Both the position numbers and the translations under genes were made by a program. Shown here piece after piece: positions 52,108 through 59,461 of a stretch of 64,000 nt of DNA (within the stretch, counting starts at the first letter, position 1; the number at the start of each line of letters is the position of its first letter). This DNA comes from Nocardia donostiensis (GTDB taxonomy: Bacteria > Actinomycetota > Actinomycetes > Mycobacteriales > Mycobacteriaceae), in contig NZ_MUKP01000006.1 of the NCBI RefSeq assembly GCF_002081715.1, forward strand, positions 1 through 64,000. The letters run 5' to 3'. The notes under the pieces were generated by a model that was not told the DNA's origin, did no database searches, and worked only from the letters and a program-made list of their open reading frames with translations.

Positions 52108-52148
52108 CCCCTATGGCCTCTACCAGCGAGAAGTAGAGGCCATAGGGG
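52108..52148. terminator. Perfect 16-bp hairpin, probably bidirectional terminator
   Basis: CCCCTATGGCCTCTAC (52108-52123) and GTAGAGGCCATAGGGG (52133-52148) are exact complements around a 9-base loop. It lies after the ABC permease on the plus strand and 43 bases after the small ORF ending at 52191 on the minus strand, so it can stop transcription from both sides. There is no T tract. Confidence 0.85.
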
Positions 52149-52190
52149 TGCTGTTCCAGCGGATACGCCCGGTGTGGGCGTCGACGGCGC

Positions 52191-52283
52191 TCACGTGGCG
52201 GCGTCGAGCAGATGCAGTTCCTCCGCCACGATCAGATCAACCTCTTCACTGGTCAGATCCGACAACAGATGTGTCGTCAGCAT
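52191..52283 (-). CDS. 30-aa acidic small ORF
   Basis: ATG 52283 is preceded by GAGGAGGTGAGAGCG, a near-perfect ribosome binding site at the right distance. The ORF encodes 30 residues, beginning MLTTHLLSDLTSEEVDLIVA and ending EELHLLDAAT. It has seven acidic residues and no Lys or Arg, with a leucine pattern that would form an amphipathic helix. The hairpin at 52108-52148 follows as terminator. Size and acidity recall leader peptides of ribosomal peptides, but there is no Cys/Ser core. The function is unknown. Confidence 0.5.
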   Translation of the reverse strand: MLTTHLLSDLTSEEVDLIVAEELHLLDAAT

Positions 52284-52485
52284 CGCTCTCACCTCCTCAT
52301 CGCGCTTCGCTGATCCGTCGAATCGGAGAACCCGACATCGACACCCATACAGACGTGACACCCCCGGATCCGGACGCAGGATGCGTCCGATCACGGTCCC
52401 CGTCGTCGGTACCGATGAGGACGGACCAAGGCTCGCCACCGCGGCGGCGGGCGAGGATGCTGGAAACGGAGAGGAGGTCAGGATC

Positions 52486-53127
52486 ATGAGCGAGACAACG
52501 GCCACTACCCCACAGCCGCAACACGGTGATCTCGACCAGCTCTGGCGTCGCTTCTCCAGCGACCTGCGGGCCTTCATCGCCCGCCGGGTCTCGCGCCAGG
52601 AAGACGCCGACGACATCCTGTCGATCGTCTTCCTGCGAATGGCCAAAAGCCTGGACAAGGTGCGCGATCAGGACCGTCTGCTGGGCTGGATGTATGCCAT
52701 CACCCGCAACGCCATCACCGACTACTACCGGTCCGCGTCCCATCGCCGCGAACTACCCGTCGACGCCGTCCCGGACAACCCGTACGCAGGCGATGGGGAG
52801 TCCGACACCGACGAAACGGCGGAGAAAGAACTCGCCTCGTGCCTGGTGCCGATGCTCTCCGCGCTGCCCGCAGAGCAGGCCGTGGCGGTGCAGATGGTCG
52901 ACTTCGAGGCTCGCACGCACGCCGCCGCTGCCGATGAGGCGGGTATCTCGGTGTCCGGTATGAAATCCCGCGTGCAACGCGGCCGCGCCGCCCTGCAGGC
53001 TCAACTGCACGCCTGTTGTCTGATCAGCCAGGACCGCACCGGCCACGTGCACGACTACCAACCCCGCGACGGAGGCTGTGGTGGACGGACCTGCGCCTGT
53101 GGCGCCATATCCCAGTCGGACCAGTAG
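52486..53127 (+). CDS. ECF sigma factor with Cys-rich C-terminal tail
   Basis: A 213-aa ECF-type sigma factor. Region 2 (about residues 20-80) includes FIARRVSRQEDADDILSIVF and LLGWMYAITRNAITDYYRSA. Region 4 (about 125-175) includes LSALPAEQAVAVQMVDFEAR and EAGISVSGMKSRVQRGRAAL. A tail of about 35 residues carries five Cys (HACCLIS; GGCGGRTCACG), as in SigZ-like factors, and may bind metal. GAGGAGG precedes ATG 52486. No anti-sigma gene is adjacent, so the tail may sense the signal directly. It converges on the Cys-rich peptide gene. Confidence 0.8.
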   Translation: MSETTATTPQPQHGDLDQLWRRFSSDLRAFIARRVSRQEDADDILSIVFLRMAKSLDKVRDQDRLLGWMYAITRNAITDYYRSASHRRELPVDAVPDNPYAGDGESDTDETAEKELASCLVPMLSALPAEQAVAVQMVDFEARTHAAAADEAGISVSGMKSRVQRGRAALQAQLHACCLISQDRTGHVHDYQPRDGGCGGRTCACGAISQSDQ

Positions 53128-53237
53128 ACCGGCATACCGGCTCGACAACGGCCACCGTCACCTCCACGTTCCCACGGCCGGACAAAGATGCGGTACGAGC
53201 CGCTCGAGGCTCGCACCGCATCATGCCGGGTGAGGGG

Positions 53238-53414
53238 CTACTGGCAGCCGCACCCGCCGCCGACCGTCGCCGCCGGGGCGCAGCACGCCACCTTTTCGCT
53301 GTGATCACAGCATGTGGTCTGCCGTTCGGCGCTGCAACAGGTGGGTGCTGCAGGCTGCAGGGGTGCGTCGGTCCGATGTGTCGCCGGGGGCTCGAATCGT
53401 TTCGAGTTGGTCAT
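53238..53414 (-). CDS. 58-aa cysteine-rich peptide (metallothionein-like)
   Basis: ATG 53414 has AAGGAGG upstream, a strong ribosome binding site. The 58-residue product has eight Cys: pairs at 26-27, 35-36 and 44-45, exactly nine residues apart, then Cys55 and Cys57 in GGGCGCQ. The N-terminal 25 residues are Pro/Thr-rich and Cys-free. The regular CC pairs suggest binding of a soft metal or metalloid such as As(III). It lies next to the arsenic island and converges with the Cys-tailed sigma gene. I know no named family for it. Confidence 0.65.
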   Translation of the reverse strand: MTNSKRFEPPATHRTDAPLQPAAPTCCSAERQTTCCDHSEKVACCAPAATVGGGCGCQ

Positions 53415-53618
53415 GGTGACCTCCTTGATTCGTGGGGATGGGCACCTGGACAGACGAGTGCGGACAGAAAAGGACGCACTCGGGCCACCATGCGGCAACC
53501 GCACTCCGGATGAGCAGGCATCGCGCCGAACGACTCACCGTTCGCCACCGACGTCCCTCTCATTCCGACCGGCAGGTGCGAACCCCTGGACCCGCACCGG
53601 ACCCATGTCGAGGGTTGG

Positions 53619-54473
53619 TCAGTTGAGGGGGCTGCGGCGTTCGAGGAAGACGGTGTCGTGCCAGGCGCCGTTGAGCTGACCGATACGCTCGCGGACGCCG
53701 ACGGTGCGGTAGCCGGCGGAATGGTGCAGGGCCAGCGCGGCGCGGTTTTCGGGGAAGACCGAAGCCTGCAGGGTCCACAGTCCCGCTTCGTCGGCGGCGA
53801 TGACCTGGTGGCGGATCAGGGCTTTGCCGACGCCGCGGCCGCGCATGCCATCGGCGACGAAGACCTGACTGTCGGCGATGCCGTGCTCGGCGGTCGGTGT
53901 CAGGACGGCCCAGCCGACGACGTGGTGCTCGATCTCGGCGACCCAGCGATGCTCCGGTGACCAGCGCCGCTCGAGGGCGGAGCGGGCGGGAACGTCGGTG
54001 TCGAAGGTGGCTGTGCCGGTGGCGATACCGTCAGCGTAGATGGCGCGCACGTCGTCCCAATCGGCATCGGTCATGGCGCGGACGGTGACGTCGTCGGGGA
54101 GGTCTTCGGGGCAGCAGGGTCGAGGGGCGAGCACACCCATGACGGCGTCGGCTGCGTGTGGCAGGCCGGTGCAGCAGGCGGGGTTGACCATGACGACAGT
54201 GGCAGTGCCGTTCTTGTGCACGGTGACGAATCCGACGTCGGCGAGTTTGCGGACATGGTGGGAGACGGTCGGTTGTCCGATCCCGAGCGCGTCGGACAGT
54301 TCGCCGACGGTTATCCCGGCTGGACGGGCGGCGACCTGGTGCAACAGCCGCACCCGGGTCGGGTCGGCCAGGCAGGAGAACCAGTTCGCATAGGTGGTTG
54401 CATCGGTCACCGGCAGCGCGTCGACCCACCGGCTGTCGGCGCCGCGGACGACTGGTGTCTCCAGCGAAGTCAT
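53619..54473 (-). CDS. ArsR regulator fused to ArsN-like N-acetyltransferase
   Basis: A 284-aa two-domain protein. Residues 25-100 form an ArsR winged helix (WFSCLADPTRVRLLHQVAAR; LGIGQPTVSHHVRKLADVGF) with Cys34, Cys100-101 and Cys120-121 as likely As(III) ligands. Residues 130-280 are a GNAT domain of the ArsN/phosphinothricin-acetyltransferase type (DDVRAIYADGIATGTATFDT; ADGMRGRGVGKALIRHQVI; GLWTLQASVFPENRAALALH). ArsN enzymes acetylate arsinothricin and phosphinothricin. It is probably repressor and detoxifying enzyme in one chain. ATG 54473 sits only 8 bases from the operator, so a leaderless message is likely. Confidence 0.85.
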   Translation of the reverse strand: MTSLETPVVRGADSRWVDALPVTDATTYANWFSCLADPTRVRLLHQVAARPAGITVGELSDALGIGQPTVSHHVRKLADVGFVTVHKNGTATVVMVNPACCTGLPHAADAVMGVLAPRPCCPEDLPDDVTVRAMTDADWDDVRAIYADGIATGTATFDTDVPARSALERRWSPEHRWVAEIEHHVVGWAVLTPTAEHGIADSQVFVADGMRGRGVGKALIRHQVIAADEAGLWTLQASVFPENRAALALHHSAGYRTVGVRERIGQLNGAWHDTVFLERRSPLN

Positions 54474-54480
54474 ACCTCCA

Positions 54481-54530
54481 CTATATCGATCTACGTCGAT
54501 GATTGCATTCATCGACGTCTGTCGATATAG
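54481..54530. promoter_or_regulatory. 50-bp nested palindrome, ArsR operator
   Basis: The inner arms ACGTCGATGA (54493-54502) and TCATCGACGT (54509-54518) are exact complements around TTGCAT. The outer arms CTATATCGA (54481-54489) and TCGATATAG (54522-54530) are also exact complements. A further CGTCGAT lies at 54553-54559. The element lies between the ArsR-GNAT gene and the flavoprotein operon, and should bind the ArsR domain and control both directions. Confidence 0.75.
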
Positions 54531-54574
54531 TTCGGTTCCATTGATCGATGACCGTCGATGGAAGGAGAACTGCG

Positions 54575-55912
54575 ATGACCGAGCTGCCAATTGTCGTGGT
54601 CGGGGCGGGCCCTATCGGGTTGGCCGCTGCCGCCGAACTGCGTGAGCGGGGTCTCGAGCCGTGGGTGTTCGAACGCGGTGCTGCCGCCGGGGCGGCGGTG
54701 TCGGAGTGGAACCATGTGCGGCTGTTCTCGCGATGGGGTGAGCTGATCGCCCCGGCGGCGCGCCAGCTATTGGGCGAGACCGGTTGGGTGGCGCCGGACG
54801 AGGACACCTATCCGACCGGCCGAGAGTGGGTGACCGGTTACCTGGCTCCCTTGGCCTCCGCCCTCGGTGAACAGGTGCGGTTCGAGACCGAGGTGATCGG
54901 GGTGACGCGGCGGGGCCGCGACCGGGTGGTCGATGCCGGGCGGGACAGTGAACCGCTGACGGTGCGTCTGCGGCGGGCCGATGGTGGTGAGGAGCGGGTA
55001 CTCGCCCGCGCGGTGATCGATGCCTCCGGCACCTGGGGCTCCCCGAACCCGCTGGGTGGTGACGGGCTGCCCGCTCTCGGGGAGGCCGCTGCGGCGTCGG
55101 TGATCGAGTATCGGGTGCCGGATCTGGACGATGAGGCCGTGCGGGCGCGGTTCGCCGGCGCGCACACCGTGATCGCGGGTAGTGGACATTCGGCGTTGAC
55201 CGCGATCGTAGCGCTGGCCGGTCTGGCGAAGCAGACCCCGGGGACCCGGTTGACCTGGGTGCTGCGCCGCGGGCAGGTCGGTGACACCTTCGGCGGCGGC
55301 GAGGCCGATCAGCTGCCCGCGCGAGGCGCGCTCGGGTTGCGGGCGAAACAGGCGGTCGAAGACGGGCTGCTGCAGGTGGTGACCGGGTTCCGCACCGCCA
55401 CCGTCGAACCCGACGAGCAGGGCCGTTGGACGTTGGTGCCGGAGACCGGCGATAGCATTACCAGGGTCGACCGGATCCTCGCGGTGACCGGGTTCCGACC
55501 GCAGTTGTCGTGGTTGTCGGAGATTCGGCTCGGGTTGGATCCGGTGTTGCAGGCACCGGTGAAGCTGGCGCCGCTGATCGACCCGAACGTGCACTCGTGC
55601 GGGACCGTCTACCCGCACGGGGTGAAGGAGCTGTCGCACCCGGAGCCGGGTGTATTTCTGGCCGGGATGAAAAGCTACGGTCGAGCACCGACATTTTTGG
55701 CGATGACCGGCTATGAACAGGTGCGTTCTATTGCCGCCGCCCTGGCCGGAGACCACGAATCCGCCACCCGCGTCGAACTCACGCTTCCCGAGACCGGAGT
55801 ATGTAGTGGTGCAGGCGTGTCCGACGAGCCCGAGACCACGGACGAGGGCGGGTGCGGTGCGGCGCCGACACGGCAGCTGATCGCCCTCGGTTCGGCGCCC
55901 GGTAACCGGTAG
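54575..55912 (+). CDS. FAD/NAD(P)-binding oxidoreductase of the arsenic island
   Basis: A 445-aa flavoprotein. The N-terminal FAD motif is PIVVVGAGPIGLAAAAELRE, the second dinucleotide motif is HTVIAGSGHSALTAIVALAG, and the C-terminal ATG-like motif is VDRILAVTGFRPQLSWLSE. A Cys-bearing acidic tail (ETGVCSGAGVSDEPETTDEG, then GCGAAP) is unusual. It is related to the flavin monooxygenase/thioredoxin-reductase-like proteins often found in actinobacterial ars clusters. GAAGGAG precedes ATG 54575. It is first of four coupled genes under the palindromic operator. An oxidation of organic arsenicals is possible. Confidence 0.75.
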   Translation: MTELPIVVVGAGPIGLAAAAELRERGLEPWVFERGAAAGAAVSEWNHVRLFSRWGELIAPAARQLLGETGWVAPDEDTYPTGREWVTGYLAPLASALGEQVRFETEVIGVTRRGRDRVVDAGRDSEPLTVRLRRADGGEERVLARAVIDASGTWGSPNPLGGDGLPALGEAAAASVIEYRVPDLDDEAVRARFAGAHTVIAGSGHSALTAIVALAGLAKQTPGTRLTWVLRRGQVGDTFGGGEADQLPARGALGLRAKQAVEDGLLQVVTGFRTATVEPDEQGRWTLVPETGDSITRVDRILAVTGFRPQLSWLSEIRLGLDPVLQAPVKLAPLIDPNVHSCGTVYPHGVKELSHPEPGVFLAGMKSYGRAPTFLAMTGYEQVRSIAAALAGDHESATRVELTLPETGVCSGAGVSDEPETTDEGGCGAAPTRQLIALGSAPGNR

Positions 55913-55915
55913 CCG

Positions 55916-57145
55916 ATGACCGAGATCGACCTCGCTCCCGCACCCACCCCCCAGGTGTTGTCGCGGGCCGGTCGGCGGCGGGTGCTGGCGGTGTTGTGCC
56001 TGACACAGATCACCAGCTGGGGCATTCTCTACTACGCGTTCCCGGTGCTGTCGGTGTCGATCACCGCCGAGACGGGGTGGTCGGCGCCGACGATCACCGC
56101 CGCGTTCTCGGTGGGACAGCTCGCCACCGCACTCACCGGCATCCCGGTCGGCCGGGTACTGGACCGGACGGGCCCACGGCGTGTGATGTCCGCCGGTTCG
56201 ATGCTGGCGGTGGTCGCGCTCGTTGTGGTCGCCAAAGCTCCCAACCTGGTGGTGTTCTACGCCGGTTGGGTGGCGGCCGGGGCAGGAATGGGGGCGGTGT
56301 TGTATCCGCCGGCCTTCGCGGCGCTGACCCGCTGGTGGGGTGAGGACCGCGTGAAGGCGCTGATGATCCTCACCCTCGCCGGTGGTCTGGCCAGCACCGT
56401 GTTCGCGCCTGTGACCTCGGCACTCGACGAGCGCACCGGGTGGCGCGGAACGTATCTGGTGCTGGCGGTGGTTCTCGCGGTCGTCACCATGCCTGCGCAC
56501 TGGCTCGGCCTGCGAGAGCCGTGGCCGCGCCCACCGATCCCGACCGAGGCCGCGCACGCCGATCATTCCGCGATCGCACGCAGCCCGCGGTTCGCCGCGC
56601 TGGTGGTGACCTTGTGTTTGGCGGCGTTCGCCAGTTTCGCCGGCGTATTCAACCTCGTCGCACTGTTGCAGGAGCAAGGTTTCAACCCGAGCCTGGCAGC
56701 GTGGGCGCTCGGGTTGAGCGGGGCGGGGCAGGTGCTGGGCCGGATCGGGTATCTGCCGCTGGCCCGTCGTACCGGTGTCACCGCTCGCACCGTGCTGGTA
56801 CTGGCTGCTCTCGCCACGACCACGGCGTTGGTGGGGGTGGTGTCGGCGGCGGCGGTATTGACCGCGGTGGCGATCGGCGCGGGGCTGGTGCGCGGGATCT
56901 TCACCCTGATTCAGGCCACCGCAATCACCGACCGGTGGGGCGCCACCCACTACGGGCGGCTCAACGGCCTGCTGTCGGCACCGGTGGTGATCGTCTCGGC
57001 GCTGGCCCCGTGGGCGGGAACCGTGCTCTCGGCGACCACCGGCAGCTACGCCCACGCCTACCTTGTCCTCGGCGGTATCGCCGCCCTCGCCGCGGTGATC
57101 GCGCCCCTGACCGGAACCATCGGATCGAAGAAAGAAACCTTGTGA
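55916..57145 (+). CDS. MFS transporter of the arsenic island
   Basis: A 409-aa major facilitator with twelve helices. It shows LCLTQITSWGILYYAFPVLS, GIPVGRVLDRTGPRRVMSAG (MFS motif A) and LTRWWGEDRVKALMILTLAG. It begins 3 bases after the flavoprotein stop and ends in a GTGA overlap with the next gene. It probably exports the product of the surrounding enzymes. It is not the ArsJ type by context, since no glyceraldehyde-3-phosphate dehydrogenase gene is present. Confidence 0.8.
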   Translation: MTEIDLAPAPTPQVLSRAGRRRVLAVLCLTQITSWGILYYAFPVLSVSITAETGWSAPTITAAFSVGQLATALTGIPVGRVLDRTGPRRVMSAGSMLAVVALVVVAKAPNLVVFYAGWVAAGAGMGAVLYPPAFAALTRWWGEDRVKALMILTLAGGLASTVFAPVTSALDERTGWRGTYLVLAVVLAVVTMPAHWLGLREPWPRPPIPTEAAHADHSAIARSPRFAALVVTLCLAAFASFAGVFNLVALLQEQGFNPSLAAWALGLSGAGQVLGRIGYLPLARRTGVTARTVLVLAALATTTALVGVVSAAAVLTAVAIGAGLVRGIFTLIQATAITDRWGATHYGRLNGLLSAPVVIVSALAPWAGTVLSATTGSYAHAYLVLGGIAALAAVIAPLTGTIGSKKETL

Positions 57146-58221
57146 CAAGCGAATACACATACGACGCAGTGGTTATCGGGGGCGGCCAATCCGGTCTCGC
57201 CGCCGCCCACCACCTCACCCATCATGGTCACCGGACCGCAATCCTGGAAGCTGGCGCAGAGGCGACCGGGTCCTGGCCACGCTATTACGACAGCCTGACC
57301 CTGTTCTCACCCGCCCGTTACAGCAGTCTGCCCGGGCGCTGCTTCCCCGGTGACCCGGACCGGTACCCGCACCGCGACGAGGTCGTCGACTACCTGCGCT
57401 CCTACGCCGCCGCACTCGACGCCGATATCCACACCGGCACCCGTGTCGACGCCGTCACCAGCGGCGACGGCGCGTTCGCACTCACCACCGACACCGGCAC
57501 GGCGTTCACCGCGGCGCGGGTGATCGCTGCGACCGGAACGTTCAGCTCCCCGTATCGGCCGATCCTGCCGGGACAGAACGGGTTCGGCGGGCAGATCCTG
57601 CACGCCTGCAACTACCGCAACCCAGCCGACTTCACCGGCCAGCGGGTGATCGTGGTCGGCGCCGGGAACTCCGCGGTGCAGATTGCCACCGAGCTGGCCG
57701 CCCACACCGAGGTGGTCTTGGCCAGTAGGGCGCCGGTGAAGTTCGTCCCGCAACGGCCGCTCGGCCGCGACGTGCACTTCTGGTTCACCATCACCGGTTT
57801 CGACGCCGCGCCCCTGGGCCGCCTCGTGCGCACACCACCGACCCAGCCCGTCTTGGACATCGGCCGATACCGTGCGGCACTCGGCGCCGAGAAACCGCCG
57901 CGCCGCCCGATGTTCACCACTCTCGAGCACAACAGCGCGGTCTGGCCGGACGGCAGCCGCACCCGGGTGGATACGGTCATCCTCGCCACCGGCTACACAC
58001 CGAATCTGCCCTACCTGGCCGGGACCGGAGCCCTCACCGACTCCGGAGCACCACGGCACCGCTTCGGAATATCCACCACTCACCCGGGTCTGGGCTACCT
58101 CGGGCTGGAATGGCAGCGCACCCCGTCATCGAACTCATTGCGCGGCGTCGGCCGCGACGCGGCCTACCTCATCCACCGCCTGAAGCCCGCCGCGGCTCGG
58201 CTCACGGAGAAGGCACGATGA
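57142..58221 (+). CDS. ArsO-like flavin monooxygenase
   Basis: A 359-aa flavoprotein. The FAD motif is YDAVVIGGGQSGLAAAHHLT, then GSWPRYYDSLTLFSPARYSS. The NADPH motif is RVIVVGAGNSAVQIATELA and the C-terminal motif is VDTVILATGYTPNLPYLAG. This is the pattern of ArsO/Baeyer-Villiger-like monooxygenases in ars operons. GTG 57142 overlaps the MFS stop as GTGA. It is a second, different flavoprotein in the same operon as the one at 54575. Confidence 0.8.
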   Translation: MTSEYTYDAVVIGGGQSGLAAAHHLTHHGHRTAILEAGAEATGSWPRYYDSLTLFSPARYSSLPGRCFPGDPDRYPHRDEVVDYLRSYAAALDADIHTGTRVDAVTSGDGAFALTTDTGTAFTAARVIAATGTFSSPYRPILPGQNGFGGQILHACNYRNPADFTGQRVIVVGAGNSAVQIATELAAHTEVVLASRAPVKFVPQRPLGRDVHFWFTITGFDAAPLGRLVRTPPTQPVLDIGRYRAALGAEKPPRRPMFTTLEHNSAVWPDGSRTRVDTVILATGYTPNLPYLAGTGALTDSGAPRHRFGISTTHPGLGYLGLEWQRTPSSNSLRGVGRDAAYLIHRLKPAAARLTEKAR

Positions 58222-59033
58222 GCACATCCCTGGAAACAGCCTCGGATTCGATGGTGCGGGGCGGGCGGGTGACCTCCGCCGACGGCACCCCGATCACCTA
58301 CCTGACCCGCGGCCACGGCCCAGTGATCCTCACGGTGCACGGCGGTTTGGGCAGCGCGGTGAGCATGCTGCCACTCGCCGGACACCTCGCCGGCGACCAC
58401 ACGGTGGTGGCCATGAACTGCCGCGGCCACGGCACCTCCGGCTCTCCTCAATCGCCACCCGACATCCGGCATGAGGTCGCCGACATCGCCGCCGTGATCG
58501 ATGCGGTCGGCCCGATCGAGATGCTGTTCGGCTACTCCTACGGCGCGGTCCTGGCCCTGGAAACCACGCTCGCCGCCCCCGAGCGCATCCCCCTACTCGC
58601 CGTCTACGAACCGCCACTGCCCATCACCTACCCCATCCCCGACATCGCTTGCCTCGACACGGCCTTGGCGGCAGGTGAGTACGAGCAGCTACTGCTGCGG
58701 GCATCAGCCGCCGCCGGCGGGTTTTCACTCGCCGAACTGGCCGCGCTGCGGGAGGATCCATTGTGGTGGTTCAAGGTCGCCCAGGCGCCGACCTTGGCGG
58801 CGACCATGCGGGTGCTGGCCGGGCTGGACCCGGCTGTGGACCGCTATACCGCGATCACCGCACCGACCACGCTGATCACCGGCACCACCAGCGCCGACTA
58901 CATCCTCGACGCCACGGACCTGCTCGCCGCCGTCCTACCGAACCCGACGCGGAAAACCCTGCACGGGCAAGGCCATCACGTCGACCCCGCAGTGCTGGCC
59001 GGTGCGCTGGCGCCACCACCGTCGCCCGATTAG
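58218..59033 (+). CDS. Alpha/beta hydrolase of the arsenic island
   Basis: A 271-aa alpha/beta hydrolase. The oxyanion region is VILTVHGGLGSAVSMLPLAG, then MNCRGHGTSG. The nucleophile elbow is EMLFGYSYGAVLALETTLA (Gly-x-Ser-x-Gly), and the late His is in TLHGQGHHVDPAVL. ATG 58218 overlaps the preceding stop (ATGA), making it the last of four coupled genes. It may hydrolyse an ester or amide product of the monooxygenases. Such a hydrolase is not a standard ars gene. Confidence 0.8.
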   Translation: MSTSLETASDSMVRGGRVTSADGTPITYLTRGHGPVILTVHGGLGSAVSMLPLAGHLAGDHTVVAMNCRGHGTSGSPQSPPDIRHEVADIAAVIDAVGPIEMLFGYSYGAVLALETTLAAPERIPLLAVYEPPLPITYPIPDIACLDTALAAGEYEQLLLRASAAAGGFSLAELAALREDPLWWFKVAQAPTLAATMRVLAGLDPAVDRYTAITAPTTLITGTTSADYILDATDLLAAVLPNPTRKTLHGQGHHVDPAVLAGALAPPPSPD

Positions 59034-59053
59034 CCGCGCGGGCCGCCTCGACT

Positions 59054-59461
59054 TCAGCCGCGGCCCGGCAACAGTTCGGCGATGAGCGCCTCGACCCGGG
59101 ACCGGATCTCGTCCCGGATCGGGCGCACGGCCTCCACACCTTTGCCGGCTGGGTCCGGGAGGTCCCAGTCGCGGTAGCTGATGCCGGGAAACACCGGGCA
59201 GGTGTCCCCACAACCCATGGTGATGACCACATCGGAGGATTCGACCGCGTCGAAGGTCAACACTTTCGGTGCCTCGGCGGCGATATCGATCCCGACCTCG
59301 GCCATCGCCTCCACGGCTGCGGGGTTGATGCTTTCGGCGGGGGCGCTGCCGGCGGAGCGGACCTCGATCGCGTCGCCGGCGAGGTGTGACAGGAAACCGG
59401 CGGCCATCTGGGAGCGGCCGGCGTTGTGGACGCAGACGAACAACACTGTCGGTGGCCTCAT
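59054..59461 (-). CDS. arsC: Arsenate reductase, low-molecular-weight-phosphatase type
   Basis: A 135-aa ArsC of the LMW-PTPase fold. The P-loop is VLFVCVHNAGRSQMAAGFL with nucleophile Cys10. The second Cys pair is in VVITMGCGDTCPVFPG and the acid Asp in WDLPDPAGKG. It reduces arsenate to arsenite. In actinobacteria the electrons usually come through mycothiol/mycoredoxin or thioredoxin. Its ATG overlaps the acr3 stop (ATGA). It converges on the hydrolase gene, 20 bases apart. Confidence 0.9.
   Translation of the reverse strand: MRPPTVLFVCVHNAGRSQMAAGFLSHLAGDAIEVRSAGSAPAESINPAAVEAMAEVGIDIAAEAPKVLTFDAVESSDVVITMGCGDTCPVFPGISYRDWDLPDPAGKGVEAVRPIRDEIRSRVEALIAELLPGRG

Noticed and set aside
54767..57160. 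797-codon minus-strand frame across the flavoprotein and MFS genes
   Set aside because: It is Arg/Gly/His-rich with no domain and lies opposite two genes with intact FAD and MFS motifs.
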